This document shows, piece after piece, positions 23,700 through 37,044 of a stretch of DNA of 64,000 bases. The first letter of the stretch is position 1. Every line of letters starts with the position of its first letter. The position numbers and the translations under genes are program-made. The stretch is from Microcebus murinus (taxonomy: Eukaryota; Chordata; Mammalia; Primates; Cheirogaleidae): the NCBI RefSeq assembly GCF_040939455.1, contig NC_134119.1, positions 3,943,001-4,007,000 on the forward strand, written 5' to 3'. The notes below the pieces were generated by a model that had not been told where the DNA came from, did no database searches, and saw only the letters and a program-made list of their open reading frames with translations.

Positions 23700-24815
23700 A
23701 ATGCCCAAGTCCACATGGCCGCCCTGTGACCCTGGGAGAGGCTCCAATGTGCATCTCCAGCTCCACCCAGACGCCTTCTCCTAAGGCCACGACTCAGCAT
23801 GTATTTACCCAGTACCTGTGTGCCCTTGCTGTTCCAGGCACTGGATACCCCACTTATGGCCTGAGGGTGGGGCCAGTGATACCCCATCCCCCAACTCTGA
23901 CCAGGGTGCCTGGAATATGGTGGACACTCCTGAAATATTTGTTGGATGAGTGAATATCAGCCTCTGTTAAGAAGAAGAAAATTATTTGGGATTGGAGGAG
24001 AACCTTCTTGATAACAATTAGTACCATCTAGTCAAGTAATTGTAGATACAGACAGAACCTGAAAGAACTGAAGTAACTCTATTTAAGTAGGAAAACTGAA
24101 ATTTTTTGAAATGCATTCTATACAAGTGGAAAAATCTTTGAAATGCATTGAAAGAGCTCATTGTTTCATAGCATAATTCAGTCTTTTTTCTATAATGCAA
24201 TTGCTAGTCACATGATTTCCCTGTTTTATAAATTTTCATTTTTATCAAGTTTTCTTAAAGCATGAAAGACGTATTTTCATTTGGGTAGCTTTCTTTTAAC
24301 AGCAGTCTGAAATAGTTGTAGAAAAATGGTAAACAAAAGTTCTATTTTATTTCATTCTGGTTAAATTGATCACATTTTGATATACTCTATGATAAAATAA
24401 TGAGCTCTTCTTAATGATTTTAAGCAAATTATGTTTATTAAAAGAGTATTTAAATGCAGTATGTGGGTATATTTTCTTGACATGGTATTTCTTGTAAGTA
24501 TATTTCTTTTGAGTGCATTCAAATGTCACGCAACTTAATTGTGTTGCTATAATTGCCTCAGTATTATCTCAACTAAGAGGTTGGAGTCTTTGAACAGAAG
24601 CATAGTGGAGCCACTTTAGAGAGCCTGACTTGTTTGTTCAGCGTGATATATCCGGCTTTTCACTGTTATTATGTTTCAGAGGACATAATTTGCCTGATAA
24701 TACCAGTGAGCGCATGTAAAAGCCATCCATGCTATCGCTGGAGTCTGTGGAGGCACTTTATGAGTCAAGGGACATAATCCTGAGTTTTCATTCCTATTTT
24801 TATTATATTACCTAC
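23700..24815. other. No recognised features
   Basis: Possible weak old repeat at 23800-23960 (GTTCCAGGCACTGGATACC). The rest is AT-rich unassigned DNA. Confidence 0.4.
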
Positions 24816-24819
24816 ATAA

Positions 24820-25181
24820 TTTTTTTCTTAATATAAAGTATTACATGCTCATTATGAGATATTTGGAAATACAGATAAGAAGAGAATTAAGTCAATCATA
24901 ATCCTACCACATAATCCCCCTACCCAGGAATCAGCACTGATTACTTTTTTGTGTAAAAAAGAGTCCTTCCAGTCCTTTTAGTGTATATTGTATATATTTT
25001 TATATCTACGTATACATTGTATATATATTTTTATGCTCTATATAGTATAAATTATTTATTTATGAAATTATTTTTAGCAAGTATGACAATGCATTCCTAT
25101 ATCCACTTTTTTTGCCTCCTTTTATACCTTTTCCCACTAAATATGTAGTGAACATTTTTCCTTATGAAATATTATTTTCCA
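24820..25181 (-). mobile_element. Very old L1 (L1ME-like), antisense, first part
   Basis: ACATGCTCATTATGAGATAT, AATCATAATCCTACCACATA and GAACATTTTTCCTTATGAAA follow the antisense 3' region of an old L1. It is interrupted at about 25181 and resumes near 25868. Confidence 0.65.
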
Positions 25182-25867
25182 TCATCATTATTTTATATTG
25201 ATGAAAAAAATCACAAAACATAAAATTGACCATTAACCATTTTAAAGTGGACCAATTCAGTGTCATTTAGTACATTCATGATGTTGTATGACCACCACTT
25301 CTATCTAGTTCCGAAACATTTTCATTACCCCAAAAGGAAAATCAGTCACTCCCCCTCCTCCTCCCATCCCCTGGCAACCATTAGATGCCTGTCTGGCATC
25401 TTTCACTTAGCACAGTTTTTTTGAGGTTCATATTTATATTATAGCATGCATCAGAACTTCGTTCCTTTTCAGCTGGATAATATTCTATTGTATGTATACG
25501 CCACCGTTTGTTTATCTGTTCCTCTGTTGATGGACATCTGGGTTGGTTCCCCCTTTTGGCTATTGTGAATAATGCTGCTATAAACATTCCTGTACCTGTA
25601 TTTGTTTGATTCTCTGTTTTCTATTCTTTGGGTATATACGTAGGTGTGGAATTGTTGGGTTGTAGGATAATTCTATGTTTAATTTTTGAAGAGCTGCCAA
25701 ACTGTTTTCCACAATTGCTGAACTATTTTACATTCTCACAGCAATGTATGAGGGTTCCATTTTCTCTAATCCTCAGCAAAACTTATTTTCCAACTTTTTA
25801 ATTATGGCCAACCTAGTGTGTGTAAAATGGTATTTTATCATAGTTTTGATTTGCATTTCCCTTCCAG
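25182..25867 (-). mobile_element. Old L1M, antisense, nested in the L1ME-like element
   Basis: Antisense 3' end and ORF2 C-terminal region: AATTCAGTGTCATTTAGTAC, CCCCTGGCAACCATTAGATG, TTGATGGACATCTGGGTTGG, AATAATGCTGCTATAAACAT, GCCAAACTGTTTTCCACAAT. Confidence 0.82.
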
Positions 25868-26560
25868 CCTCATTTTTAATGCCTGTATCACATGACATTG
25901 TGTGGATGTGCACTTTAGTTACCTAGTGCCATAATAGTGGACATTTAAATCAATAGTTTTCTGGGCCGGGCGTGGTGGCTCACGCCTGTAATCCTAGCTC
26001 TTGGGAGGCCAAGGCGGGCGGATTGCTCAAGGTCAGGAGTTCGAAACCAGCCTGAGCGAGACCCCGTCTCTACCAAAAAAAATAGAAATAAATTAATTGA
26101 CCAACTAAAAATATATATACAAAAAATTAGCCGGGCATGGTGGCGCATGCCTATAGTCCCAGCTACTCGGGAGGCTGAGGCAGTAGGATCGCTGAGCCCC
26201 GGAGATTGAGGTTGCTGTGAGCCAGGCTAATGCCACGGCACTCACTCTAGCCTGGGCAACAAAGTGAGACTCTGTCTCAAAAAAAAAAAAAAAAAAAAAA
26301 ATCAATAGTTTTCTGTTTTTATAAGCAGTGATGTGGTAAACTTCCTCCTAGCACAATCTTTACACAAATGCATTATCATATATTTAATATATAATCCCTA
26401 AAAGTAGATTTGTTGGAGCAAAAGTAAAACTAAGACTTTGGACATGTATTGACAAATTGCCTCAAGAAATATTAATCTAATTGACACTTCCTGTCATATT
26501 TGATCTCTTTTTTGCAAGTTACTCATTCCTTCCAAAATATATAATAAGCTCTTTAAAAAA
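25868..26560 (-). mobile_element. Very old L1 (L1ME-like), antisense, second part
   Basis: CCTCATTTTTAATGCCTGTA and ATTGTGTGGATGTGCACTTT resume the broken element. After the Alu at 25964-26298 it continues with GTAGATTTGTTGGAGCAAAA and ATGTATTGACAAATTGCCTC. Confidence 0.6.
25964..26298 (+). mobile_element. Strepsirrhine Alu, young-looking subfamily
   Basis: Full dimer with a shortened 'gagcgagacc' (missing the usual 'aagagc') and the linker AATTAATTGACCAACTAAAA. Perfect 17-bp repeats AAATCAATAGTTTTCTG (25947-25963 and 26299-26315). Nearly identical to the copy at 40411. Confidence 0.95.
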
Positions 26561-28056
26561 AAATCACTACCCAAATTAAAACCTGCTAGTGCTAAGCTTG
26601 TACAATTTTTGCCATTTATTTGCACATGAGGATTTTCTCTTATATTTTAGCACACAACCCATACTGTGCTTTAAAATTATCTGAGAGATATGCCACTTTC
26701 TTAAATTTACATGAAGAGACCTTTAATCCAGACGGCTCAATTCACAGTCATATATAACCATTGGGTTGTTCAAGTTCAATAATTTGGGTTTGAGCGGTTT
26801 GATTAAATCCTAAAATAAGTAGTTCACTTGACAATCAGATGCCACCTTTGAAAAATTGTCATTACTGGTCTTTAAAGACTATGTCTGCTCTTCCCTTTGC
26901 TGTGTGATTATCATGATGTTGGACTTCTTTTATCTTCTGTTAAGGAAATGATAATCTACATAGTTATCATCATTAAGGGAGTAAAGACCGCCTCTTTGGT
27001 GACAATCTAGATTTTCCTTCATGGAACCTAAAGTCAAATTGTTTAAGGAGTTGATGACTTATGTCACTGATTACCAAAGAAGTGCTATTTTCTGCACCTT
27101 GAAAGTCATATATATAATTAATATTCTGTGGGTTAGATGAATAACAATTTTAATTTCAAGTATTAAGTATATTTTTAGCTTTTTAAGTGTTTTTAAGTAT
27201 ATTTTTGTTATTTCCAGTACATCTAAATTACAGAGCAGGTATTTGGATGTGCCTATTTCCAGAAAAACTTAGTAATATTTGTTCAGAGCATGACCTAACA
27301 AAGTTGATATAGGATAAGTAATGTAAGGCTCTATTTTTAAAAGGAAGGGTATTGTAGCTCAAGGAGTATGCTAAGGTATATAGTCACCTGGACTATTTAG
27401 GGGCATTAAAATAACTAATTCATGAAAACTAGGAGTAAGTGGAAGGTTTTCAAGAGGGAGTTTCCAGCCTAGATACATAGTACAGCCAATCATTATGTTC
27501 ATAATGAACAAATAATTTTTGCCCTGGAAAGAACATTTTTTATTTAGTGCAGGAAAACAAAAAAATTTATAATTTATATTCTTAAGATATTAACAAGCTT
27601 TGGGAGCATATCTACTTCACATTGCCATAACTAGTCTTGATCTCAGAATCTGAACCAGGTAGAGATACCATATAGAGTGAAATGAGAGAATATGAATTAT
27701 ACAGTTCTTCATTTTAACCACTGGGACCTAATTAATAACTCTCTGGTTAATAACCAATTTTTGTGAGTTCTAGTCTAAAACAGAACTCTTTATTAGTATT
27801 GACCTGAAAAAAAAATTTTATCCTTTACTTTTGATTGTATTAAATGTTCCAGTATTTTGTATTATTAATATGGAGTTTGTCACTCCGATTATAGAGTTAC
27901 TTAACCTGTTTGTACTTACACAAACCGTTTAGATTTTTAAGTAAATTCATTCAGAAAGGTTCATTTCTTTTTGAGAAAAGCCTGTTCAACCTGCTTTTAA
28001 AAATCTTAATTAACAAAAATCAAAATTTCTTCCCCACCCTATTGGACATTGTCATT
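26561..28056. other. No recognised features
   Basis: AT-rich, no repeat family identified. Confidence 0.4.
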
Positions 28057-28122
28057 GCTCTTCCTCCTCCTCCTCTTCCTCCTGTCTTTCTCTCTCCTCT
28101 CTCTCTATCTCTCTGTCTCCTC
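28057..28122 (+). repeat. Pyrimidine-rich (CCT)n/(CT)n low-complexity tract
   Basis: Runs of TCC and CT. It lies in the middle of a 172-codon frame (27910-28428) whose proline/leucine/serine-rich part is simply this tract. Confidence 0.85.
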
Positions 28123-28429
28123 TTTATTCTGAAAATACTCTCTGAAATGGGGAAATTCTCCATTATGCAGTTCCTACCTTGGACAGGATGCAAATGTATC
28201 ATCTCACCATTTCAAGCAGCCAGGATATATGTGCATTCACCTAAGCTTGGTCAATTCAATGCTCCTGTTCACAGTTTTGAAGTCTTAGAAACAGATGCCC
28301 CTAGAGGTTATTGGACACGATGGCAGAAGAGTTCGGAGCCTGGGGCAGAAGCACTAATGGTAGATGCCCAGCCCCAAATGGCTGGTGTGCCTGGCTTCCT
28401 GCTTCTGCGGGGCTTGCTCACTTTCTGAA

Positions 28430-30280
28430 ACAATTTTGGGGGCCTTTTCATTGGTGCTGTGACCTGTTGGTATCCTTCCAGTAAATTCCTATCCTCTCAA
28501 GTTAATCTGAATCAATTTTTGTTGTTGATAATTAAAACCCTTGATTGATATGGTGTATATCTTGGCTTAAACTTGCAACGCAAATCTTGGATTTGTCAGT
28601 GATTGTATCTATTAATAGAGAATAAATTTGAAATTCAAATTCAGTTGCATATGTGTTGAGGAACTGCTGTTTAAGGCATTATTCTGAAGAATAAAGAAAG
28701 GATAAAGATAACAAATTTTTTCTTCCGTGGACTCAAAATCTGGTGAAGACACATAAACATATAATCACCCTGCAAGGCAGATCACATGCAGTCCTGCACA
28801 CAGGACCAAAAACTATGGGCCTATAAGAAAGAGGAAATTTGTTCTCACTTGACTGATCCAGAAAGGCTCTGTGGACAAGATGAGGCTTGAGTTGGGCCAC
28901 AGCACTCCAGGTTTGTCAAAAAATATCACCACATTTTCTTGTCTAAGACAGTGATGTGCTGACAGCTCATGGAGAGTGTGAAAAAGAAAACCTTTCTTGA
29001 ATTGATAGAGTAGTCAATCAGGGAATTCTGAAGCTGACACCCCCAGTCTCACTTGGAAGTTCCTAGAGACGGGACAACAACAGCCACATGGTGGACACCA
29101 CCGTCATGCATCACTATTTTTCTTCCCCAGAGCACCCCCAGGCCTTGGTTCTCTGCCCTCCCCGAGCTGGGAGCAGAGGTTCCAAGGCTCGTGCCAGGTG
29201 CCCAGTGTCGTCATGTGAAGAATGAAACCTTCTTTGCACTGGAGGATAAAGTGAAGTTAGGAAAATGTCAGTGTTTCCATTTAAAAACATTCAGTCGGTT
29301 GAAATGTAGAAGTGGACCTTTGGCAGGATGGACCTAAGTAGACCATTCTTGTGCCATTAATACTTGTGCTAGCATTGACATTTCCAAAGTTCTCTGAATC
29401 CCCAAAAATCTAAAGTACCCTTTTGTCATGCTTTACTGGCTCAAAAAAAGAAAAAAATGCAGACATAAATGAAAGACTCAGAAAAGCAGAGCATGAGAAG
29501 CTTGAGTTTGGTTGTGACCACCCTGCACTCCCATTTTATATTCAAGAATGATAGTAAAAACAGAGCCATTTCTCGACTCTGATTTCCTATGCCAAAGGAT
29601 AGAAATGGTTTTGAAATACTTTGCAAATTGTTACCATATGTTACATGGACCAAGAGGAGGTATTTGACATTCTATATTTTAAAATTTGATATTCTGTATT
29701 TAAAATTTATTTGCCTGGAAAGCTCCTTTGATTTGTTTTGTATGAGTAAAAGAAAGTAAAATTTAAATGTTTGTTTTGAAGAAACACAGTCTCAGTTGAG
29801 AGCCTAAGTATGCAAATCCAGATACAGAGATGTGGATAAGGGAAAACAATAGAGAATTGGCACCTTGGAGTCATGAGACCTGGGTCCCAATGCAAGTGTC
29901 TCCTCTGCATATGAACTTCCACTTTGCAGATGTCCAAGCTGAGACTTGGCAGGTTAAGAGACCTACTATTCGGCAGATGGAGGGGCCCAGTGGAAATGAA
30001 AGTCATCTAATCCCAGATCCTGGGGGCTTCACCCCGCCCATCTCCACAATGGTTCTGGAGTTTGCATTCATCTTGCACCCTCATTTGGGGGTTCAAAGGT
30101 AAAGGGACAAATCAAGACTGTATGTTACTCCTGTGACATTTTACATGATATAACTAGGAAAAAATTAGCCACATAATTAGGGAGAAAAGGAGAGAGTAGT
30201 CATCCTCTTTATCCCCCAACTTGGTTCTCCATTCCTCTCTAGCTCAGTAACGGCACTGCCAGTAACACAAGCCAGGCCCC
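28430..30280. other. Mostly single-copy DNA
   Basis: A weak old repeat may lie at 28720-28890 (TGGTGAAGACACATAAACAT, TTGAGTTGGGCC). Nothing else was identified. Confidence 0.4.
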
Positions 30281-30293
30281 TGCAATCACTCTT

Positions 30294-30336
30294 TTTTTTT
30301 TTTTTTTTTTTTTTTACAGCCATGGGATAGGATGCA
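30294..30336 (-). mobile_element. Micro-retroinsertion: 21 bp plus poly-A tail (minus strand)
   Basis: Twenty-two T's (30294-30315) and 21 bp (30316-30336) lie between perfect 13-bp repeats TGCAATCACTCTT (30281-30293 and 30337-30349). On the minus strand this is an extremely 5'-truncated polyadenylated RNA copy. The source is unknown. Confidence 0.8.
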
Positions 30337-30349
30337 TGCAATCACTCTT

Positions 30350-33300
30350 GATACTTCCTTCACCCAGGGCAGCCTCATACAGGTGTTCAGGCTTCGCACT
30401 GCACCACATCTAAAGGGATACCATTCACATCATAGACGATTTTGCATGAAAACACACAGGTGGCACAGAGATTCTGGTCTCCCAGACGAGCCCTGGCACA
30501 ATGAGGGAGAGGCCCCTGGATTAGCCCACACTTGCACACACAGCCATGCACACCCTAAGGAACAGACATATGCATAATTTCCGAAACCCACAGGTGACTG
30601 CTCTCGCCCCTGCTGCACTCAGCTCCCTCCATCCTCACCTGACTCAGGACCTGCCTTGGCTCCCTCCTTTGGGGTGGGAGAGAAGGGGCAAATGGGCCAA
30701 GAAGAAGTGAGTGCTGTTGTTCCTCCCTGGTCTCAGACCTCAGAGCGTCCAGGCCCCCATCTCCCTTCCTGAAAACTGTTCTTCCTGCTTTCCAGGAGAC
30801 CGAATCCTTTTCACCCTTCAGATCTTAGACTGGGTGTCACCTCCTCAGGTGGTCAGAGAATCTGTGTGAGTAGGGATGCACCTCTGCCCCACCTGTCCTT
30901 CTCTTTCTCCACCACACCCATGTCTCTCCTGATCGATTATGCTTTGTTAGTGATAAAGGGTTTGCCTATTAAGAATCCTTCTCTCCTACTAGAGGAGAGT
31001 TTCATGAGGTCAAGTGCCATTTTACTTTGTCCAATCTCTAGTTGACACATAGTACTGAGGAAATACTGGCTGAAAGAGTAGGTGATTATATTAGGACACT
31101 AGGAAACTCTAAAAGAATTTACTCTTGAGAGATTCTTACTACTTCCTCAGAACTTTGTAATTCCTCCATAGAAGTTTTATTTTGGGGCAAAAAATAATAA
31201 TAATGACGAGTGCCCTCTTCACATACAAAAGGTGTTTGTGATGACAGCAACGCTGAATAATGCAAATATAGGACTTGAATAAAAGCTAACCCACTCACCT
31301 CCCTCGCACAAATCCATTAGTGTCTCTCTCTTTTATAAATGAAGACAGAATGCAAAGTGCATTCAGTCTGTTTCTGAAGTTTTCCCCTTTGAAGTTTCAC
31401 TGCTAAAGTAAAATGTCCATCTTCCAAACTAGAATAGGAAACTGAAATGTAGGGATCTGACTTTTCATAAAGGTGTTATAAATTAGTAAGTAGAACATTG
31501 TTGCAAGCTGGTTAAGGGTGAATCAGTCTTAATTATTTAGGGCTCTATTTTTCTCTTCTAATACCCTCTTTTTGAAAGGACACCAAAGTGAAAAATCCAT
31601 TGTATGATCTCTTCAGGCTCTGTAGGTGCAAAGGAAGATGAAATAAATAAAGCCATCGTGTTTTTTTCATTTCCAGACATCCACATTTCTCAAACAGTGT
31701 TTTTAAGAAATAACAGTATTCTTAAACTATCCAAAATGTCTTGGATGTACTGGGAGAAGAAATGAAGCCATTTTCAAAATTACAGGTGAATAAAGAGCTG
31801 TACTTTTTTATCAGAGCTTGACAATAGAACCTGCATTTTAAAAGATTTTAAAATGTATCCCAGAGCATTCTGCTGAAGTTATGAAAGTAGCTCCTATGGA
31901 ACTTGCAGATGAGGTTAGGTAATTGAGTGCATTATCTTGTGCTAGTATTGCTTGTTTAAAAGACTGATTGCCTGGTCATTACTGATTTGTTATGGTCAAG
32001 GTAACTCTGTGCAATGCATAGGTTAGGTCAACTTTTGTTATTGCAGAAACTCTTTCTGAAAGTCCCGTGTCAGTGTTATTATGAGTCAGCCAGGTTGGAT
32101 ACTTCATTTCAACAAGTGCTGTGAGTCATTTGAAATTATGTATCATTCATAAGCAGAAAACTTTTTAAATTCTGTTGTATCCCACCTACCTGTGACATTT
32201 TCATTCTCTATAGAGTGGGAAAAAAAACAGTATACATTGTAATTTGGTGTCTATTTTTCAGGTAATTGACTTAATAAGTTGGAATGAAATCGTGTGCCAC
32301 CCAGTTTGCATAAGAGATGTAGAATTAAGCTGTAACTTTCTGAGAGCAGCATCAAAGTTCAGCATGGTAATTCTGAAAGCTGGTTTTTTTCCTCTTGGTG
32401 TATAAAAGCTGTGAAGTTTTTCTATCTTAGAAGCACTACTGAGTTGCTCCGAATAAAGTATATGTAATAAATTTCTACTGAATGTTAAGCATGAACGTAC
32501 ATATTTAAGGGGCTCACATTAGATAAGATGCATAGAGTGTGAGGTGCTACTATGTGTCTGTGATGTGATACGCATTTCATGACCCTTCATTTTAATGCAT
32601 GCCAAGCTTCCTGACACATACGCTGATGCACTTACTTCATGGAAACTGGCTTGATTTTGAATCTTTTGTTGTTGTCGTTAATTCATAAGATCAAATAACA
32701 AAGCCAGAGTAAATAATAATAGATGCAAGTAACTTCTCGGCAAAGTATATGAGGAAAAGAATTCCACTTTTTCGGGAGGGTATTTCTGAACTGATCTTAG
32801 TTGCTCTCCCTTTGTTTCCGAGAGGTAGAAAGACACATATGTGACTTTGATTTAGTTTGCATTACCTGGCCTTGTTTGTATTTAGTGTCTGTATCTTTCA
32901 TTCTCACCATTACTAATTGGTGGGCTCCTTCCCACTCTCTTTATTGTCCATAACCTAAGGGCCAAACTTTTGGGCCCTCTTCTCTGCCCCTTTGCCCATC
33001 TGTGCTTACTTCCTGCCCTGGGAACTGTATTTGCCCTGCTCTTACCTCTCTCACTCACCTTCCCAAACAAGAGTTTTAAGAACCCCTAATAGCAATTCCA
33101 TGTGCTCAATAGATTGCTGTGAAATCAAATGTATGCCCTGTTTCTCTTAAAGGTAACAATATAAGGCAAGGTAGAAGATCAGGCCCTACATGACCAAATA
33201 ATAAGAAAGTCTAAAAAATCTAAAAACATCCTGTTTGGAAGAAGCTACTAAATACAATCAGAGAAAAACACATTATTCTTCATTAGATCAGGAATCATCT

Positions 33301-34060
33301 ATAAAGCATCACTGTACCAGGACCTGTGCTAGGCTTGGCTGTGCATGGGCAGGCCCAGAGGCCTTGTGTTGTCAGGGAAGAAGGGCAGGGCTTGGAACCA
33401 GTGGACCTTCAAGTTATTAGCCATGTGACCTTGGCCACATTTTTGTTTAAGGTCTCTGAACTTGAGCAGTGGCCACAGCAGTGATGATAATTGAAAGTTA
33501 GAGCTTGACAACCAATTGGAAAAAGGTGGGTGGAGGTGGGGGGGGACTGTCACAGAAGCTGAGGCTTCCAGTCTGGGTCACTGGTGGCAAGATATAGTCT
33601 GAAGGAAGAACAACAGGATTTATCACCTGGGTGAAAACCTAGGGTAGGGTAGAGGGTGACTTTCAAGTTGTACATCTCATTAATTAATGCTCTGCATCTC
33701 CCAGCCCATGCTGCCCTGCGGCCGTCACCATATGCCTGTCCTCCAGGACTCTTCAATCCACGCCATGGCCTGTTAGCTGCAGTCAGGTTATTCTGAAACT
33801 CCCACCAGTGGATTCCTTCGTGGTGGCCCCACTAGCTGCCAGGACATGGGAGTAAGAGTTTTCTTCCTTACATAGTAGAGAGGAAAATTGTCTAGAAGAG
33901 CCCCGTAAGACTGTACAGTGGAACCCAAGGGTACACCAACATTTAAGCAGTGGGCAGAGGGAGAGAAAATTTTGAAGAAGATATAGAGAAACCAGCACAT
34001 GGTTCTAGCCTGGCTCCCAGGAGGAAAGCTGAGGAGAAGGGCCCAGGATGAGGACTGCAT
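30350..34060. other. Long stretch free of recognisable repeats
   Basis: About 3.7 kb with no SINE, LINE or LTR that I can recognise, unusual for this window. It includes two AP-1 motifs TGAGTCA (32082-32088 and 32122-32128), the first in a MARE-like GCTGACTCAT on the minus strand, and a G-rich tract at 33525-33545. Freedom from insertions could reflect constraint. No exon was recognised. Confidence 0.5.
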
Positions 34061-34063
34061 CTG

Positions 34064-34515
34064 TTCTCTAGGGCTGCTGTAACGTAGCACCACAGAGGTG
34101 CTGGCTGAAAACAATAGAAATGTATTCTTTCCCAGTTCTGGAGGCTAGAAATCTGAAATCAAGGTGTTGGCAGGACCATATTCCTTCTGAAACCTTTAGG
34201 GGAGACTCTTTCCTTGCCTCTTCTAGCTTCTGGTGTTTGCTAGGAATCCTTGGTGCTTCCTGGCTTGCAGATGCATCACTCCAACCTCTGCTTCCATTGT
34301 CACCTGGCCATCTCTGTGTACGCATTCCCCCTGTGTATCTCTGCCTTTGCATGGTGTCTTCCTCTTCTTACAAGGACACCAGTCACATTGGATGAAGACC
34401 CACTCCAATGACTTTACCTTAACTTGATTATATCTACAAAGACCTTATTTGCAAATAAGGTCACATTCCTAGGTACAGGCTGCAAGGACCTCAACATAAT
34501 CTTTTTTCAGAGGGT
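34064..34515 (-). mobile_element. MLT1 (ERVL-MaLR) solo LTR, antisense
   Basis: Reverse-complement MLT1 order: TCTCTAGGGCTGCTGTAACG, CAGTTCTGGAGGCTAGAAAT, AAGGACACCAGTCACATTGG, TGCAAATAAGGTCACATTCC. Old noncoding LTR with no internal region. Confidence 0.82.
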
Positions 34516-35067
34516 GAGGAGTTATAATTCAGCCATGGCAGGTGCCGTGGGGAAAGTACATGATTTAGGATCTGGAGACTGCAGAGGGTCAGAATAATGT
34601 CATGATCTAGCCAGGACTGGCTGGAAAGAGAGCAATGCATTTGCCTAGGCACAAAATTTAAAGGGGTGCCAAAAACCTCAGTAATCAGAGTAAATAATAT
34701 TTTAATGCAACATATATTTTAAAATAAAAATCAATGCCACAAAAGCCTATGAAGAACAAAACATCACCATTTTAGATAAAGACAGATCAGTGTTACTGAC
34801 TCACCTTGCTGCTTGAGGACAAAATACGGCCCCTCACTGTCACCAAGCGGCTGAAGCTGCCAAGGTAAGGCCAGCATTGCCAGTGGCCACTTTTACCCCA
34901 ATGTGGAGAGCTCAGATTGAGAATGAAACCACAGAGATGGAAGCAGGACCAAGATGCAAAGAGAAAGTACGTTATGATGTCATGTTTGAACCCTTGAATC
35001 TACCTATGCCTGAAAGTAAGTTCTGCAGGACTTTTAGTGATAGGAGCCTCATTGCCCTTTTATCGCT

Positions 35068-35195
35068 TTTATTTTTATATAGACAGAGTCTTGCTATGTT
35101 GTCCAGCCTGGTTTCGAGTTCCTGAGCTCAAGCGATCCTCTGCCTCAGCCTCCCAAAGTGCTGGGATTATAGACATGAGTCACAGTGATGCCCAG
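35068..35195 (-). mobile_element. Free left Alu monomer (FLAM-like), antisense
   Basis: The reverse-complement left Alu arm (AGACAGAGTCTTGCTATGTT, GCCTCAGCCTCCCAAAGTGC) lacks any second arm and the strepsirrhine linker. It fits an early monomeric Alu predating the lemur-human split. Confidence 0.82.
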
Positions 35196-35199
35196 TCTC

Positions 35200-37040
35200 T
35201 CCTTTTTGGCTTAAACCAGTTTGAATTGGATTTTGATGCTCTCGATTCAAAGAGCTAGGGATTGCCAAATGGAAAACCGATCCTACTCTGACTTGCCCTT
35301 GCTATGTCCGCAGGCCAGATATCCCTTTTAATTGCTTCGACTTTTCCAAGCTCTTCTCAGCATCATCGATTTTTCTCCTTCATTCTCTCTTCCTGAAAGA
35401 GTGAGGTGTGCTTCCCAATGTACATAGCCTAGAGACCCTGAGAACGGCCCACAACAATTCTTTGGGAGTCATGACGTCATCAAATGTTTAGTTGTAACGA
35501 CATTGCTTCTACTGCCTCCTTTGTAATTATAAATATATAACACTTTCCATTGTAAGTTTAAATAAATTCTATGGATTGGCTGTTGCAGGAAGCTGGCAGT
35601 TGTTTACAAGAGTTTTTGTAAGAAATGAATTCTGAGTCTAAAAACCCTGAGAAGTAACCTTTGGGGATAAAGCCTCTTTACATATGGGGACTTCCTATAT
35701 AGTCCAGCTGCTTCATTGATTTCTATTTTGCCAGGCTTCTCGTGGTCATTAATTCAGTCGGGCAGCAGTATTGAGCCCAACTCTGCGTGAAGCCCACTGT
35801 CAGGCACTAGTGACAAAAAACGTGGACAAAATATACCTCCTGCCCTCAGGAAGCTGACCGCCTAGAAAGGAACTGTGCCGTCAACATTCCCCGTACAGGG
35901 GGCCCCGGCACCGGTTGTCCTCCTCCTGTGAACAGCGGCTGGCTCTGTCTATCTCCTCCCCTGTGGTTTCATGGCAGTTGCAAGGACTTTGGTCTGCCGG
36001 AACATCAACTGCACAAACAAGTCTTTCCATCCGCTTAGCCTTGGACTATATAATTTTCTAACCTTTGCCAGCAGGCTAAAAATGAATTCCATAAATTCAC
36101 TGAGGTCAAAGTTCATGTCTCGGTGTATTTTTGTTCTCATAGCACCAGAATTAGAACTGGGCATCTCAAAGTTTCTCAGTAAATCTTTTGTTTGATTGGG
36201 AATGGGAGCTTTGTTTTTTTGCAATAGATGTGTTCCAGAACAATATACAATGTCTAAATGTTTATGAAATGGATCATTTACAAAAGAATCCCAAAGTGAA
36301 CAAGTGCCCCCTTCATACTGCAAACATTCGCAGCTTCTCTCTGTCTTGAAGTGACGGCTACAAGTGATTTAGGCATGTTTTTACAACTGTAAATCAATAA
36401 TCGCCAAATGCAGATCGGGAGAACTTATTGTTTATTCTCAGTTGCAATTCACTTTCATCAAATATTTTAACTGAGTTCTCCTTTGAAATCATATTTGGTT
36501 CCTTAACATGTTCTTAAAAGGAGCCAAAACATTAGTTTCCTTGTTTTATTATTTGGAGTATTAAAATGAAAAACTGAAAGTTTTCCTAAACTCTGGGATT
36601 CTACTGGGCACTTTCACTGGTGTCTGTTCTTGCAAATATTGGTAGAAAGAAAATCACATGCACCCATCCTTGTTTTCTCTTTCAAAAGAAAGCCTCTTTT
36701 TAAAAATTATCATTTTTTAACAGGAGGCTATGAGAAGTTGGTTCAGGTGGGAGTTTAACTGACAGCTCTTGATTCATTTGTTATTGAGAAAAATAAAGTG
36801 CATGTCACATGTGGTGAGTTTTGGAGTGCAGAGAGGGGGAGACTGCATCTCTGAGGGAGCCTTGTCACCAAGATAGAGCCCAGCTCATTCCCTGTGGCCT
36901 TTCCACATGTGGCAGTGGGGAGAATCGGAAGAAATATCTGCAGCATTTGTTGAAATCAGACATTCTTATCATCCCAGTGAAGTGAAAAGGGCATTAGCAT
37001 CTTTCAGTGGGTATAGTGTGTGTTTAGATCAGGAGCTGGT
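35200..37040. other. Mostly single-copy DNA
   Basis: A full CRE palindrome TGACGTCA lies at 35472-35479. A decayed old repeat is possible at 35755-35870. No exon was recognised. Confidence 0.4.
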
Positions 37041-37044
37041 ACAT

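Noticed and set aside
27910..28428. A 172-residue plus-strand frame
   Set aside because: Its central part is a translated (CCT)n/(CT)n tract; no signal, domain or splice context supports coding.
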